From: Ideonella alba
GTDB lineage: Bacteria > Pseudomonadota > Gammaproteobacteria > Burkholderiales > Burkholderiaceae_C
NCBI RefSeq assembly: GCF_018069875.1
Contig: NZ_JAGQDF010000003.1
Coordinates: forward strand, 186,001 to 250,000
Direction: 5' to 3'
DNA: 64,000 bases
Shown: piece by piece, positions 39,895 to 48,039 of the stretch
How the letters are laid out: each line of letters opens with the position of its first letter
Position numbering within the stretch: the first letter of the stretch is position 1
Notes under the pieces: model-generated
What the model was told of the DNA's origin: nothing
Seen by the model: only the letters and a program-made list of their open reading frames with translations
Database searches by the model: none
Position numbers and translations under genes: made by a program

Positions 39895-40716
39895 TCAGCG
39901 CGGCGCGGTGAGCGCCTGCAGGCGCAGCGCCAGCGCGGGCCCGTTCAGCAGGCCCACATGGGTGTCGACCAGCTGGCCGTCGGCCGTGTAGAACAGCAGC
40001 GTGGGCAGCGCCCGCGAGCCGGCCAGCGCGCCCAGCTGGGCCTGCGGGTCCAGCCAGACCGGTGCGGCGGGCGCCGCTTGGGCCGCCAGATGGCGGCGCA
40101 CCTGCTCGGGCGACTCGGCCTGGTTGACATAGACCACCTGCACCTGCGGCCAGCGTTGCTGGGCCTGCAGCAGCAGCGGCAGCTCGCGCTGGCACACGCC
40201 GCACCAGGTGGCCCACAGCGCCAGCACTGCCGGCCGGCCCTGCAGCGTGCTGCGCAACGCCACCGGCGCGCCCTGCAGGTCACTCAGCATCAGGTCGGGT
40301 GGCTGGTGCACCGCGTGGCGCTGCGCCAGCAGGGCGGCCGCGCCGACGATGGCCAGCGCCAGCGTGGCGCCGCCGCCGGCTGCCCGCCACCAGGCGCGCT
40401 GGCGGCGCAGACGCCAGGCCAGGCAGGCCAGGCCCGCCACGGCGGCGGTGGGCAGGTGCAGGCCGCCGTCGCGCACATCCAGCATCGCCCAGGGCTGGCC
40501 GGCGTAGGCGCTGGCGTGCAGCAGCAGATGGCCCAGCCGGCCCGCCAGCAGGGCGGCCAGCGCGGCCAGCCACAGCGCGTCGCCCACCCGCGGGCCGGCC
40601 TGTGGATCGGCGCGGCGCACCAGGCGCCCGGCCAGCCAGGCGCCGGCCACCAGCGCCAGCAGCCAGGCCAGGGGCAGCAGCGGCAGGGCCAGCGGACCGA
40701 TCGTGACGGACAGCAT
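39895..40716 (-). CDS. Lgt-like membrane domain fused to a TlpA-type thiol-disulfide oxidoreductase
   Basis: The 273-residue protein has four or five hydrophobic helices in the first 130 residues. The stretch AGRLGHLLLH...PWAMLDVRDGGLHLP resembles part of the prolipoprotein diacylglyceryl transferase (Lgt) fold, but the Lgt catalytic signature is incomplete. The C-terminal half (about 140-270) is a thioredoxin-like TlpA domain with the redox motif WCGVC near 172 and a cis-Pro in ALPTLLF. It probably keeps periplasmic thiols reduced, for instance for cytochrome c maturation. It is 42 bases upstream of the OmpR-type regulator gene, in the same direction. Confidence 0.82.
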   Translation of the reverse strand: MLSVTIGPLALPLLPLAWLLALVAGAWLAGRLVRRADPQAGPRVGDALWLAALAALLAGRLGHLLLHASAYAGQPWAMLDVRDGGLHLPTAAVAGLACLAWRLRRQRAWWRAAGGGATLALAIVGAAALLAQRHAVHQPPDLMLSDLQGAPVALRSTLQGRPAVLALWATWCGVCQRELPLLLQAQQRWPQVQVVYVNQAESPEQVRRHLAAQAAPAAPVWLDPQAQLGALAGSRALPTLLFYTADGQLVDTHVGLLNGPALALRLQALTAPR

Positions 40717-40788
40717 CAGCGGGGCAGGGCGGGGCGCATGGTTCCCGAAGTGTCGTCTGATCAGGCCGCACCGGCGCGGCGGCGGCGA

Positions 40789-40935
40789 TCAACCCTGCTT
40801 GTGGCGCGCCTCGTCCTCGTGCATGTGGCGCAGGAAGTAGCGCAGGTAGAACACGCCCATGCCCAGCATGAAGACGATGCTGGCCAGGCTGAGCAGTCCG
40901 ACGTCGCTGGTGAAAAGGTCGATCAAGGCATGCAT
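40789..40935 (-). CDS. DUF3149 small membrane protein
   Basis: The 48-residue product begins MHALIDLFTSDVGLLSL and has one membrane helix (about 12-35) followed by YFLRHMHEDEARHKQG. This is the full pattern of the DUF3149 family of small betaproteobacterial membrane proteins, of unknown function. It is too short for routine gene calling but well conserved in form. It lies between the FNR-like regulator and the TlpA gene; a weak FNR-like box overlaps the regulator's stop codon upstream of it. Confidence 0.85.
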   Translation of the reverse strand: MHALIDLFTSDVGLLSLASIVFMLGMGVFYLRYFLRHMHEDEARHKQG

Positions 40936-41032
40936 GCTGCGGCTCCGTGAGTGGTCAAGGCCGCCATGACACGCCCGAGCGCGCTGGGCCCGGATGACAA
41001 TTGGCAAGCGGTGCTGGCGGCGTCGTCCGCGC

Positions 41033-41046
41033 TTGACCTGGATCAG
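41033..41046. promoter_or_regulatory. Imperfect FNR box TTGAC-CTGG-ATCAG
   Basis: It matches TTGATN4ATCAA at eight of ten fixed bases. It overlaps the stop codon of the FNR-like gene and is 98-111 bases upstream of the DUF3149 start. I find no -10 at the usual activator distance. Confidence 0.35.
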
Positions 41047-41792
41047 TGGGCCAGCGCCGTGATCGCCGCGGCCAGCGCCGCGCGGTCGATGCGCATGCGC
41101 TGCTGCGACAGCACCTGCACCACGCCCGCCTTGTGCACCGCGCTGAACTGCCGGCTGGCGGTCTCCAGCGTCAGGTCCAGCATGTCGCCGATCTCGTCGC
41201 GCCGCGGCAGCCAGGCGGTGCCGTCGGCCTCGGCATGGCGGTCCAGCAGCGCCAGCAGCTGCAGCAGGCGCGAGCGCGCGCTGCCGCGGGTCAGGTGCAC
41301 CGACCACTGCACCATCGCGTCCATGTCGCGCTGCAGCTGGCGCAGCACCGGCACGGCCATGGCCTGCCCGCGCTCGGTGGCGGGCGGGAACAGGCCCAGC
41401 GAGATGCGGCACAGCGACACCTCGGTGCAGGCGATCAGGTCATCGACCTGCGGCTGGCCCGACAGCGCCTCGCTGCCCAGCAGGGCGCCCGGCCCGGCCA
41501 GTCGCACGATGCGGCGCTGGCCGTCCTCGGTGTAGCGCTCGGCGCGCAGCACGCCGCGGCGCACCGTGTAGACCGCCTGCCCCAGGTGGCCGCGCCCCAG
41601 CAGGCGCTGGCCCGGCGGCAGCGTCATCGCGCTGACGAAGTCATGGGTCTGGCGCAGCCAGTCGCCGGGCAGCGGTCCGAACAGCGCCATGTCGCGCACC
41701 GCGCACTCGCTGCACAGCGGCTGCTGGTCGGCGGGCGGTGTCAGCCAATGGATGCGCGAACGCGGCGGCGGGGTCAGGTCGGAGAGGTTCAT
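41043..41792 (-). CDS. Crp/Fnr-family transcription regulator, FNR-like
   Basis: The 249-residue protein has an N-terminal Cys pair (C27-x2-C30 in LCSECAVRD), a cyclic-nucleotide-binding-type beta-roll (about 45-140), a dimer helix and a C-terminal helix-turn-helix. The recognition helix carries ETASRQF, the E-x2-S-R pattern that reads TTGAT in FNR proteins. FNR holds a 4Fe-4S cluster with three N-terminal cysteines and one central; here the third N-terminal Cys is absent (CSECAVRDMA), though two more cysteines occur in the beta-roll (ACTEVSLC). Oxygen sensing is therefore likely but the cluster ligands are uncertain. An FNR box lies upstream of its own start. Confidence 0.88.
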   Translation of the reverse strand: MNLSDLTPPPRSRIHWLTPPADQQPLCSECAVRDMALFGPLPGDWLRQTHDFVSAMTLPPGQRLLGRGHLGQAVYTVRRGVLRAERYTEDGQRRIVRLAGPGALLGSEALSGQPQVDDLIACTEVSLCRISLGLFPPATERGQAMAVPVLRQLQRDMDAMVQWSVHLTRGSARSRLLQLLALLDRHAEADGTAWLPRRDEIGDMLDLTLETASRQFSAVHKAGVVQVLSQQRMRIDRAALAAAITALAH

Positions 41793-41860
41793 GCGGCGGG
41801 CGGACAGCCCGCCAGGCGCGGGCCCTGCGCCGCATTGAACCGCGTCGGGGCCGCCATCGT

Positions 41861-41874
41861 TTGATGTCGATCAC
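41861..41874. promoter_or_regulatory. FNR box TTGAT-GTCG-ATCAC at the promoter of the FNR-like gene
   Basis: It matches the FNR consensus at nine of ten fixed bases and lies 69-82 bases upstream of the regulator's start. On the minus strand a TTCAAT hexamer follows about 20 bases beyond the box, close to the class II activator layout. It suggests autoregulation. Confidence 0.6.
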
Positions 41875-41895
41875 GCCCGCCGCCGCGGACCGGCT

Positions 41896-42651
41896 TCAGC
41901 GACTCAGGCTCACCGTCATCGTGCCCAGGTCGAAGGCGCCGCGGAAGCTGAGCGGGAACTCGGGGCTCGCATGGCCGGGCAGCAGCGGGCCCATGACGCC
42001 GCCCAGCGAGCTGACGAAGCGCACCTGCGACGTGAAGTCGAAGGCGATCACCGGGATGTCGGTGGCCATCTTGGCGCGCCCCAGGCGGCCGCTGTACCAC
42101 CAGTTGGCCAGGAAGGGCTGGCTCAGCGAAGGCGTGCTGACCTGGCCCAGCAGGCCCCAACGCGCGTTGTCGGCCGCCACCGCGGCAAAGAGCTCCTGGC
42201 GGGCGCCCTGAGGCAGCGTCTCGATCGTCAGCCCCTCGTCCAGGCTGACCGGGATGCCCGCCGAGCGCAGCACCACGGCCAGGGCGGCGCCATTGGTGGC
42301 GTAGCTCAGCAGGTAGTTGTTGATCGAGGTGAGGGGGTCGGTGCCGGTGCCATCGGGCGAGACCACCATCAGGCCGATCTGCGCCACCCGACCCGGCCGT
42401 GCCGGTCCGGCGCCCACCCGCACCTGCTGGCAGTCGGCCACCCGCACCACCAGGCGCGCACCGGCGCCGTCGGCCACCAGCGTGTAGGCGGCCGGCACGG
42501 CGGCGCGCGCCGCGCTGGCATCGACCGGCGCGACACCGACGAATTCGGTGCAGTGCTGGAACTGCACCGCGGGGCGGCCATCATGGGCGTGGGACGCCAC
42601 CGCGGTGAACAGGCCCAGCGCAGCCAGCCAGGGGGTCAGGGAAGCAGCCAT
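41896..42651 (-). CDS. Secreted protein of unknown function
   Basis: The 251-residue protein has a signal peptide (about 1-21, ending SHA) and a mature beta-rich domain with HCTEFVGVAPVDAS, the Cys of ADCQQVRV and GLMVVSPDGTGTDPL. Similar secreted proteins occur in other bacteria, with a loose resemblance to acetoacetate-decarboxylase-like folds, but I know of no assigned role. Start: the ATG at 42651 gives a clean signal peptide; an ATG five codons earlier is possible. The gene is close to but probably separate from the FNR-like gene downstream. Confidence 0.7.
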   Translation of the reverse strand: MAASLTPWLAALGLFTAVASHAHDGRPAVQFQHCTEFVGVAPVDASAARAAVPAAYTLVADGAGARLVVRVADCQQVRVGAGPARPGRVAQIGLMVVSPDGTGTDPLTSINNYLLSYATNGAALAVVLRSAGIPVSLDEGLTIETLPQGARQELFAAVAADNARWGLLGQVSTPSLSQPFLANWWYSGRLGRAKMATDIPVIAFDFTSQVRFVSSLGGVMGPLLPGHASPEFPLSFRGAFDLGTMTVSLSR

Positions 42652-42815
42652 CGTCACGCACTCCACAGGACACAGGGGCTGGCAGTCTGCGCCTGACCGG
42701 CGGAGGGCTCCAACACCTAACTCGGCAGGGGTGCGGCCGCTTGCCCACCCGCATCAGCCCGGATGCCGCGGGCCGGCGCCCGTGCGAACATCGACCCCGA
42801 TAAGGGAGCTTGACA

Positions 42816-44852
42816 ATGAATGATGCACGCATGCGCGGCGGCCGCAGGCTGTCGGTCTGGTTGATCACGATCCTGATGGCGCTGCTGCCGGGCCTGGCGG
42901 CAGCCGCCGCGGTGCCGGTGGAGCGCTTCTTCCAGCGCCCGGCGATCGAGCAACTCAAGCTGTCGCCCTCGGGGCGCCAGCTGGCCTTCACCACCAGCGT
43001 CAAGCGCGAACGCGTCGGCCTGGTGGTGATGAACCTGGACGGTGACCGCAGCCTGCGCTGGGTCGCCGCCTTCGAGGACGGCGACATCGGCCGCTTCCAG
43101 TGGGTCAATGACGAGCGCCTGGTCTTCAGCGCGATCGACTACCAGGAGGGCAGCGGCGAGGACTACGAGTACGCGCCCGGTCTGTACTCGGTGAAGTCCG
43201 ACGGCACCGAATTCCGCCAACTGGTCTACCGGCGCTACACGGCCGCCGCGATCGACACCCACATCCGTGACAACACGCTGCCCTGGAACCACCAGCTGCT
43301 GCAGGTGCTGCCGGGCCAGGGCGACGAGGTCATCGTCGGCAAGTGGCTGATCGGCCGCGGCGAGGTGACCGGCGTCGAGCCGCTGTGGCTCAACACCGCC
43401 ACCGGTCGCACCCGTCGGATCGACCTCGCCGACACGCCCCGCCATGCCCGGCAGTGGTGGTTCGACCCGCAGGGCGTGCCCCGCGCCCTGGTGGCGTTGC
43501 GCGACAACCGCGCCAGCATCCTCTGGAATGGCCGCGACGGCGGTGGCTGGCGCACCCTGGCCGAAGCGGCCCCCGATGAGTTGCCCTTCACCCCCGAGGC
43601 GGTGGACGGCAAGGGTGAGCTGTACCTGCTGCGCCGCCACGGCGCCGGGCAGTGGACGGCCCTGGGCCGTTACGACCTCGCGGCCGGCCGCCCCGCGGCC
43701 ACCAACCTGGTCGAGGCGCCCGGCTTCGATGTCTCGCCCGACCTGGTCTTCGACAGCACCGGCCAGCGCCTGCTGGGCGTGCACCTGGAAACCGACGCCC
43801 ACACCACCGTCTGGTACGACCCGGCGCTGCGCGCGCTGCAGGCCAAGATCGACGCGCTGCTGCCTGACTGGTCCAACCACCTGAGCTGCGCCCGCTGTGA
43901 GCGCGACGACCGGGTGGTGCTGGTGCATTCGCGCTCGGCCAGCGACCCGGGCCGGGTCTGGCTGTGGCGGCCCGACCAGGAGGGCCGCAACGCGCTGCAG
44001 CTGATGCAGGTGGCGCAGCCCGACGTGCCGTTGGCGCAAATGGCCGACAAGGGCTTCGAGCGCATCCGCACGCGCGACGGCCGCGAGATGCCGCTGTGGG
44101 TCACGCGCCCGGTCGGCCTGCCGGCCAAGGCGCGTCCGCCGGCGGTGGTGCTGGTGCACGGCGGCCCCTGGGTGCGGGGCGGCCACTGGGCCTGGGACCC
44201 GATGGTGCAGTTCCTGGCCTCGCGCGGCTATGTGGTGATCGAGCCCGAGTTCCGCGGCAGCGCCGGCTACGGCCTGGTGCACGAGCGCGCCGGCGACCGC
44301 CAATGGGGCCGCGCGATGCAGGACGACCTGGCCGACGCGCTGCGCTACGTGCAGTCCAAGGGCATCGCCGGCGAGCGCGCCTGCATCATGGGCGCCAGCT
44401 ATGGCGGCTATGCCACGCTGATGGGCCTGGTCAGCCAGCCCGAGCTGTGGTCCTGCGGCATCCAGTGGGTGGGCGTGGCCGACATGGAGCTGTTCCTCAA
44501 GGGCTCCTGGCTGGTGCGTGACGACATCTCCAGCCAGGGCCGCAGCGTCAGCCTGCCCAAGCGCGTGGCCCGCCTGCCCGAGGATGCGGCCATGGTCGAG
44601 GCCATCGATCCGGTGCGCCAGGCGGCCCGCATCAAGGCGCCGCTGCTGATGGCCTACGGCACCGAGGACCAGCGCGTGCCGATCGCCCATGGCGAGCGCA
44701 TGCGCGACGCCCTGCGCCGCGCCGGCCGCGAGCCCGAATGGGTGGTCTACCCCGGCGAGGCCCATGGCTGGCGCACCGAGAAGAACCAGATCGACTTCGC
44801 GCGGCGGGTGGAGGCGTTCCTGGCGAAGCACCTGCCAGCGTCCGGGCCATGA
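42816..44852 (+). CDS. Exported S9-family serine peptidase (prolyl oligopeptidase / acylaminoacyl peptidase type)
   Basis: The 678-residue protein has a signal peptide (about 1-29, ending AAA), a seven-bladed-propeller-like region (about 35-410) and an alpha/beta-hydrolase domain (about 420-675). The nucleophile is S528 in GASYGGYA; the acid is the Asp of GTEDQRVP near 622 and the base the His of GEAHGW near 655. It should cleave short peptides in the periplasm. AAGGGAG lies 7 bases before the ATG at 42816. An in-frame TTG at 42810 is less likely. The stop codon lies in the loop of a 10-bp hairpin. Confidence 0.92.
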   Translation: MNDARMRGGRRLSVWLITILMALLPGLAAAAAVPVERFFQRPAIEQLKLSPSGRQLAFTTSVKRERVGLVVMNLDGDRSLRWVAAFEDGDIGRFQWVNDERLVFSAIDYQEGSGEDYEYAPGLYSVKSDGTEFRQLVYRRYTAAAIDTHIRDNTLPWNHQLLQVLPGQGDEVIVGKWLIGRGEVTGVEPLWLNTATGRTRRIDLADTPRHARQWWFDPQGVPRALVALRDNRASILWNGRDGGGWRTLAEAAPDELPFTPEAVDGKGELYLLRRHGAGQWTALGRYDLAAGRPAATNLVEAPGFDVSPDLVFDSTGQRLLGVHLETDAHTTVWYDPALRALQAKIDALLPDWSNHLSCARCERDDRVVLVHSRSASDPGRVWLWRPDQEGRNALQLMQVAQPDVPLAQMADKGFERIRTRDGREMPLWVTRPVGLPAKARPPAVVLVHGGPWVRGGHWAWDPMVQFLASRGYVVIEPEFRGSAGYGLVHERAGDRQWGRAMQDDLADALRYVQSKGIAGERACIMGASYGGYATLMGLVSQPELWSCGIQWVGVADMELFLKGSWLVRDDISSQGRSVSLPKRVARLPEDAAMVEAIDPVRQAARIKAPLLMAYGTEDQRVPIAHGERMRDALRRAGREPEWVVYPGEAHGWRTEKNQIDFARRVEAFLAKHLPASGP

Positions 44853-44863
44853 CGCCCGGACGC
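44838..44863 (+). terminator. 10-bp hairpin enclosing the S9 peptidase stop codon
   Basis: GCGTCCGGGC and GCCCGGACGC pair perfectly, and the 6-base loop CATGAC contains the TGA stop. No T-run follows. It separates two convergent genes and may act as a bidirectional terminator or protect the transcript end. Confidence 0.45.
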
Positions 44864-44874
44864 CGGTGTGGCCG

Positions 44875-45897
44875 TCAGCCGCCCCGAGCCGTCATCTGAC
44901 ACGCACTGGCCACGGCGCTGGCCACCTCGGGCGGGACGGTCACGGCGACGCTGCTGGCCGCCGATGCGGCACTGGCGACCCGAACCGAGGCCGCCAGGGC
45001 GTCCGCGATGCAGGCACCGACAGCCGCCACGCGGACGGCCTCGGTCAGGTTCTGCGATGCCAGGCCGGTCGAGAACACCTTGCCCACGATGACGTTGGCC
45101 GTCGCCGATGGGGCCGAGGCCGCCGATCCCTGCACCGAGCTTGACGAGTCGAACCGGCCGAAGACCGACAGGGCGTCGGTCTTGCGGCTCTGCAGTGAGG
45201 CCGCGGCCTGAGCCGCTGCGGGATACAGCGCAGCCGCCTCCTTGGTTCTCGCTGTCGTGGCCTCACGCAGTGCAGGCAGCTGGGTGTCCTGTTCGGAGGC
45301 CTTGGTTTGGTAGGCGGCGATCAGCTTGTCGACCAGAGGGCTCAGCTCGTCCTTCGCCGCCCCCTTGGCCATCGCCGCGTTCAGTGACGCATCGCCAATG
45401 CGCTTGAGCGTGGCCATCAACTCGCCCGGCAGGGCGGCCGACGCGGGGACAGCGGCGAGCTGCCCCTTGGCCTGCGCCAGGCCGGCCAGATCGGCCTTGT
45501 ACGACCCCAGGCGCTGTTCGGCCAGGCGAACCGCGGCGCTGGCAGCATCGGCGGCCTTCAGCGCCTGGACGTAGTTGTCGACACGGGCGCGGTGCTCCTG
45601 CGCCAGCGGTGACATGTCGGTGGCATCACCGACACGACCGTTTTCCGCGTAGATCCGCAGCAACTGATCCGCGGACTGCGACGCTGGTGAGGCCACCGCC
45701 ACCGGCACATAGGCTGCATCGACCACCTTGACACCCACATTGAGGGAGACACCGGGTGTCTCCGCCGGGTTGCTGGTCACGTCCACGCCCACACTGATCT
45801 TCGATGAGTACACCAGGGGGGCCTGCTGCAAGGCACAGCCCGCCAGCACAGCGCAGCTGGCCGCCGCCAGGGCCGTGAGTCCGTTCGTCTTCATCAT
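44875..45897 (-). CDS. Predicted outer-membrane or periplasmic lipoprotein of unknown function
   Basis: The 340-residue protein has a lipoprotein signal peptide with lipobox LAGC (Cys near 20). The mature part starts with a beta-rich segment (ISVGVDVTSNPAETPGVSLNVGVKVVDAAYVPV) followed by a long Ala-rich helical region (about 80-340) likely to form coiled-coil structure. AAGGAGA precedes tandem ATG codons. Its start overlaps the stop of the 132-residue lipoprotein gene upstream (ATGA), so the two are co-translated. I recognise no family. Confidence 0.72.
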   Translation of the reverse strand: MMKTNGLTALAAASCAVLAGCALQQAPLVYSSKISVGVDVTSNPAETPGVSLNVGVKVVDAAYVPVAVASPASQSADQLLRIYAENGRVGDATDMSPLAQEHRARVDNYVQALKAADAASAAVRLAEQRLGSYKADLAGLAQAKGQLAAVPASAALPGELMATLKRIGDASLNAAMAKGAAKDELSPLVDKLIAAYQTKASEQDTQLPALREATTARTKEAAALYPAAAQAAASLQSRKTDALSVFGRFDSSSSVQGSAASAPSATANVIVGKVFSTGLASQNLTEAVRVAAVGACIADALAASVRVASAASAASSVAVTVPPEVASAVASACQMTARGG

Positions 45898-46292
45898 GGT
45901 TCTCCTTGCTCCGAAAAGACGCACCAGCCTTGCGCGAGGGCGCCGGTGGTGCGCAACCAGTCCATGAATCGCTGGACCGATGCCGGGTCCGGCAGACTGA
46001 TGAACATGCGACAGGCGGTCGTCGAGTTGGCCATCACGCTGCGTTCGATCACCGCGCCCAGGGTCGCCGACCGCGGGCCCAGCAGCAGCCCGACCCCGGC
46101 GCTGTCGACCACGGCCAGACCTCGTGCGTCCGGCTCCACGGTGATCTGGGCGATGCCGGGGTACCAGCGAACACGCGGCTCACCCTGTCGAACCTGAACC
46201 ACCGTGCATGCGGACAAAGAGGTGAGCGCGAGCATGGCCGCCACCACCCGCCAGCCGCGGCCGCCTGCCCGCGCACAAGCCACATCCACCAT
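45894..46292 (-). CDS. Small predicted lipoprotein of unknown function
   Basis: The 132-residue product has an Arg-containing N-region, a hydrophobic helix and the lipobox LSAC near residue 29. The mature domain has WYPGIAQITVEPD, SAGVGLLLGPRSATLGA and a C-terminal Cys that could pair with an internal one (TACRMF and GWCVF). I chose the ATG at 46292, with GGGGAGG upstream, over a TTG six bases earlier. It is the first gene of a two-gene leftward operon that is divergent from an outer-membrane barrel gene. Confidence 0.68.
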   Translation of the reverse strand: MVDVACARAGGRGWRVVAAMLALTSLSACTVVQVRQGEPRVRWYPGIAQITVEPDARGLAVVDSAGVGLLLGPRSATLGAVIERSVMANSTTACRMFISLPDPASVQRFMDWLRTTGALAQGWCVFSEQGEP

Positions 46293-46500
46293 GACCAACC
46301 TCCCCGAGCCCGGGTGACGCCCGCCCTCACCCGGCCCTGGTGGCGTTTGTCGCGCAGCACAGCGTCTCGCGCATCGTCAACTTCGTGGATGAGTCGGTGG
46401 AGGCATCACGGAAGACCTGCCAGCGGCGGTGGCGGCCGCGATGGTTCAGGACGTTGGACAATCACCGCCACGCCACCTGTCTTCTCGCCTGGGCTCGACC

Positions 46501-48018
46501 ATGACCAATCGCTCGCGTCGTCTCTCCTCCGCACTGACCCTGGGCCTGCTGGCCAGCCTGACGGCACACGCCCAGGACAGCACGCCCCCCGACGGCAGCC
46601 TGCGCCGCCACGACGCGCTCATCACGCTGGACTACCAGAAGATCAAGGTGCCCGGCGACGCGCCGATCGACTTCATGGGCTTTCACCTCTACCACCCGGT
46701 GGGCGAGCGCCTGCACCTGGGCGCGGGGGTGTATGCGCCGCTGGTGCATGGCGGCTACGGCGGCTTCATGGCCTTCGACCTGGGTGCCTACCTGCGCCAG
46801 CCGATCAGCGGTCCGCTGTTCGCCACTGCGGGCCTGTCGGCCGGCGGTGGCGGCGGTGGGCGCAGCATCGCGCAGAGCAAGGTGCTGTCGGGCACCGGCG
46901 GCTTCGTCAAGGGCCATGTCGGGCTGGGCTGGGACTTCGGCCGCTTCGCGGTGGGGGTCAATGCAGCCAAGGTGAAGTTCCGCAGCTCGGCGATCGACAG
47001 CACCCAGGCCAATCTCTTCGTCGAGATTCCGTACAGCTACCTCACCGGCCCCTTCGCCAGCCAGGGCACGCCCTTGTCCGCGGCCGACGAGCGCCGTGCC
47101 GCCGCCGAGGTGGGCGAGAACATGCTGACGGTGACGCTGGACAACTACCGCCAGAGCAGCCCGCAGGGCAACTTCAAGGGCACGCTGCGCCTGGCCGACC
47201 TGCAGTACGCGCACTTCTTCGCCCCCGACACCTACTGGTTCGGCGCGATCGGCGTGGGCTACCGCGGTCTGCCGATCTACAACCAGGTGCTGGGCGGCGT
47301 GGGCCAGCGCTGGCGCGTGGCCCCGAACTGGGCGCTGTACGGCCAGTTGGGCCTGGGCTCGGGTGGCTACTCGCCCGAGCAGATCGACACCGGCCCGGGC
47401 CTGCTGGTCTATCCCAAGCTGAGCGCCGAATACGCGCTGAGCCCGACGCTGGGCCTTTCGCTGTCGGTGGGCCACATGAGCGCGCCCAAGGCCAGCTCAC
47501 GCAACACCACCTACGGCCTGGCGCTGACCCACCACCTGCGCCCCAGCCGCGCGGGCGACGAGGGCCCGTCGCACTGGCAGGGCTTCCGCGTCAGCCTGTT
47601 CCACCAGACCGATTTCAAGCTGGTCTACCGCGACATCGCGCGGCCGCCGCTGCAGATGATCGGTATCCAGGTCGACACGCCGCTCAATGAGCGCTGGTAC
47701 GTGCCGGTGCAGGCCGCGGTGGCCTACAACGCCTACCTGGGCTACCCCGGCTACGGCGAGCTGCTGACCGGCCTGGGCCTGCAAAGCCGCGCCGCGGCCA
47801 GCGATCGCTGGCAGTGGTTCGGCCAGGCGATGGTGGGCGCGAACGTGCACGGCACCGCAGCCAAGGCCAGCGGCGGCGTGCGCTACATCCTGGACGACCA
47901 GATGTCGCTGAGCCTGAACCTGGGCCGGCTGGAGGCCCGCAGCTCGGCCGGCCGGCGCTTCAGCGCCGACACCGTGGGCCTGGGCGTGGACTACCGCTTC
48001 TCGACGCCCACGCGCTGA
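46501..48018 (+). CDS. Outer-membrane beta-barrel protein of unknown function
   Basis: The 505-residue protein has a signal peptide (about 1-24, ending AHAQ) and many amphipathic beta strands with Gly and aromatic residues throughout, for example LHLGAGVYAPLVHGGYGG and FKLVYRDIARPPLQMIG. It ends VGLGVDYRF plus a short tail, close to the aromatic end typical of barrels. The repeated architecture suggests a large barrel or two smaller ones. It is divergent from the two lipoprotein genes, 208 bases away, and could share regulation with them. An ATG upstream in frame would bury the signal peptide. Confidence 0.72.
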   Translation: MTNRSRRLSSALTLGLLASLTAHAQDSTPPDGSLRRHDALITLDYQKIKVPGDAPIDFMGFHLYHPVGERLHLGAGVYAPLVHGGYGGFMAFDLGAYLRQPISGPLFATAGLSAGGGGGGRSIAQSKVLSGTGGFVKGHVGLGWDFGRFAVGVNAAKVKFRSSAIDSTQANLFVEIPYSYLTGPFASQGTPLSAADERRAAAEVGENMLTVTLDNYRQSSPQGNFKGTLRLADLQYAHFFAPDTYWFGAIGVGYRGLPIYNQVLGGVGQRWRVAPNWALYGQLGLGSGGYSPEQIDTGPGLLVYPKLSAEYALSPTLGLSLSVGHMSAPKASSRNTTYGLALTHHLRPSRAGDEGPSHWQGFRVSLFHQTDFKLVYRDIARPPLQMIGIQVDTPLNERWYVPVQAAVAYNAYLGYPGYGELLTGLGLQSRAAASDRWQWFGQAMVGANVHGTAAKASGGVRYILDDQMSLSLNLGRLEARSSAGRRFSADTVGLGVDYRFSTPTR

Positions 48019-48039
48019 TCGTTCGCGCGCGCCGGCGCC

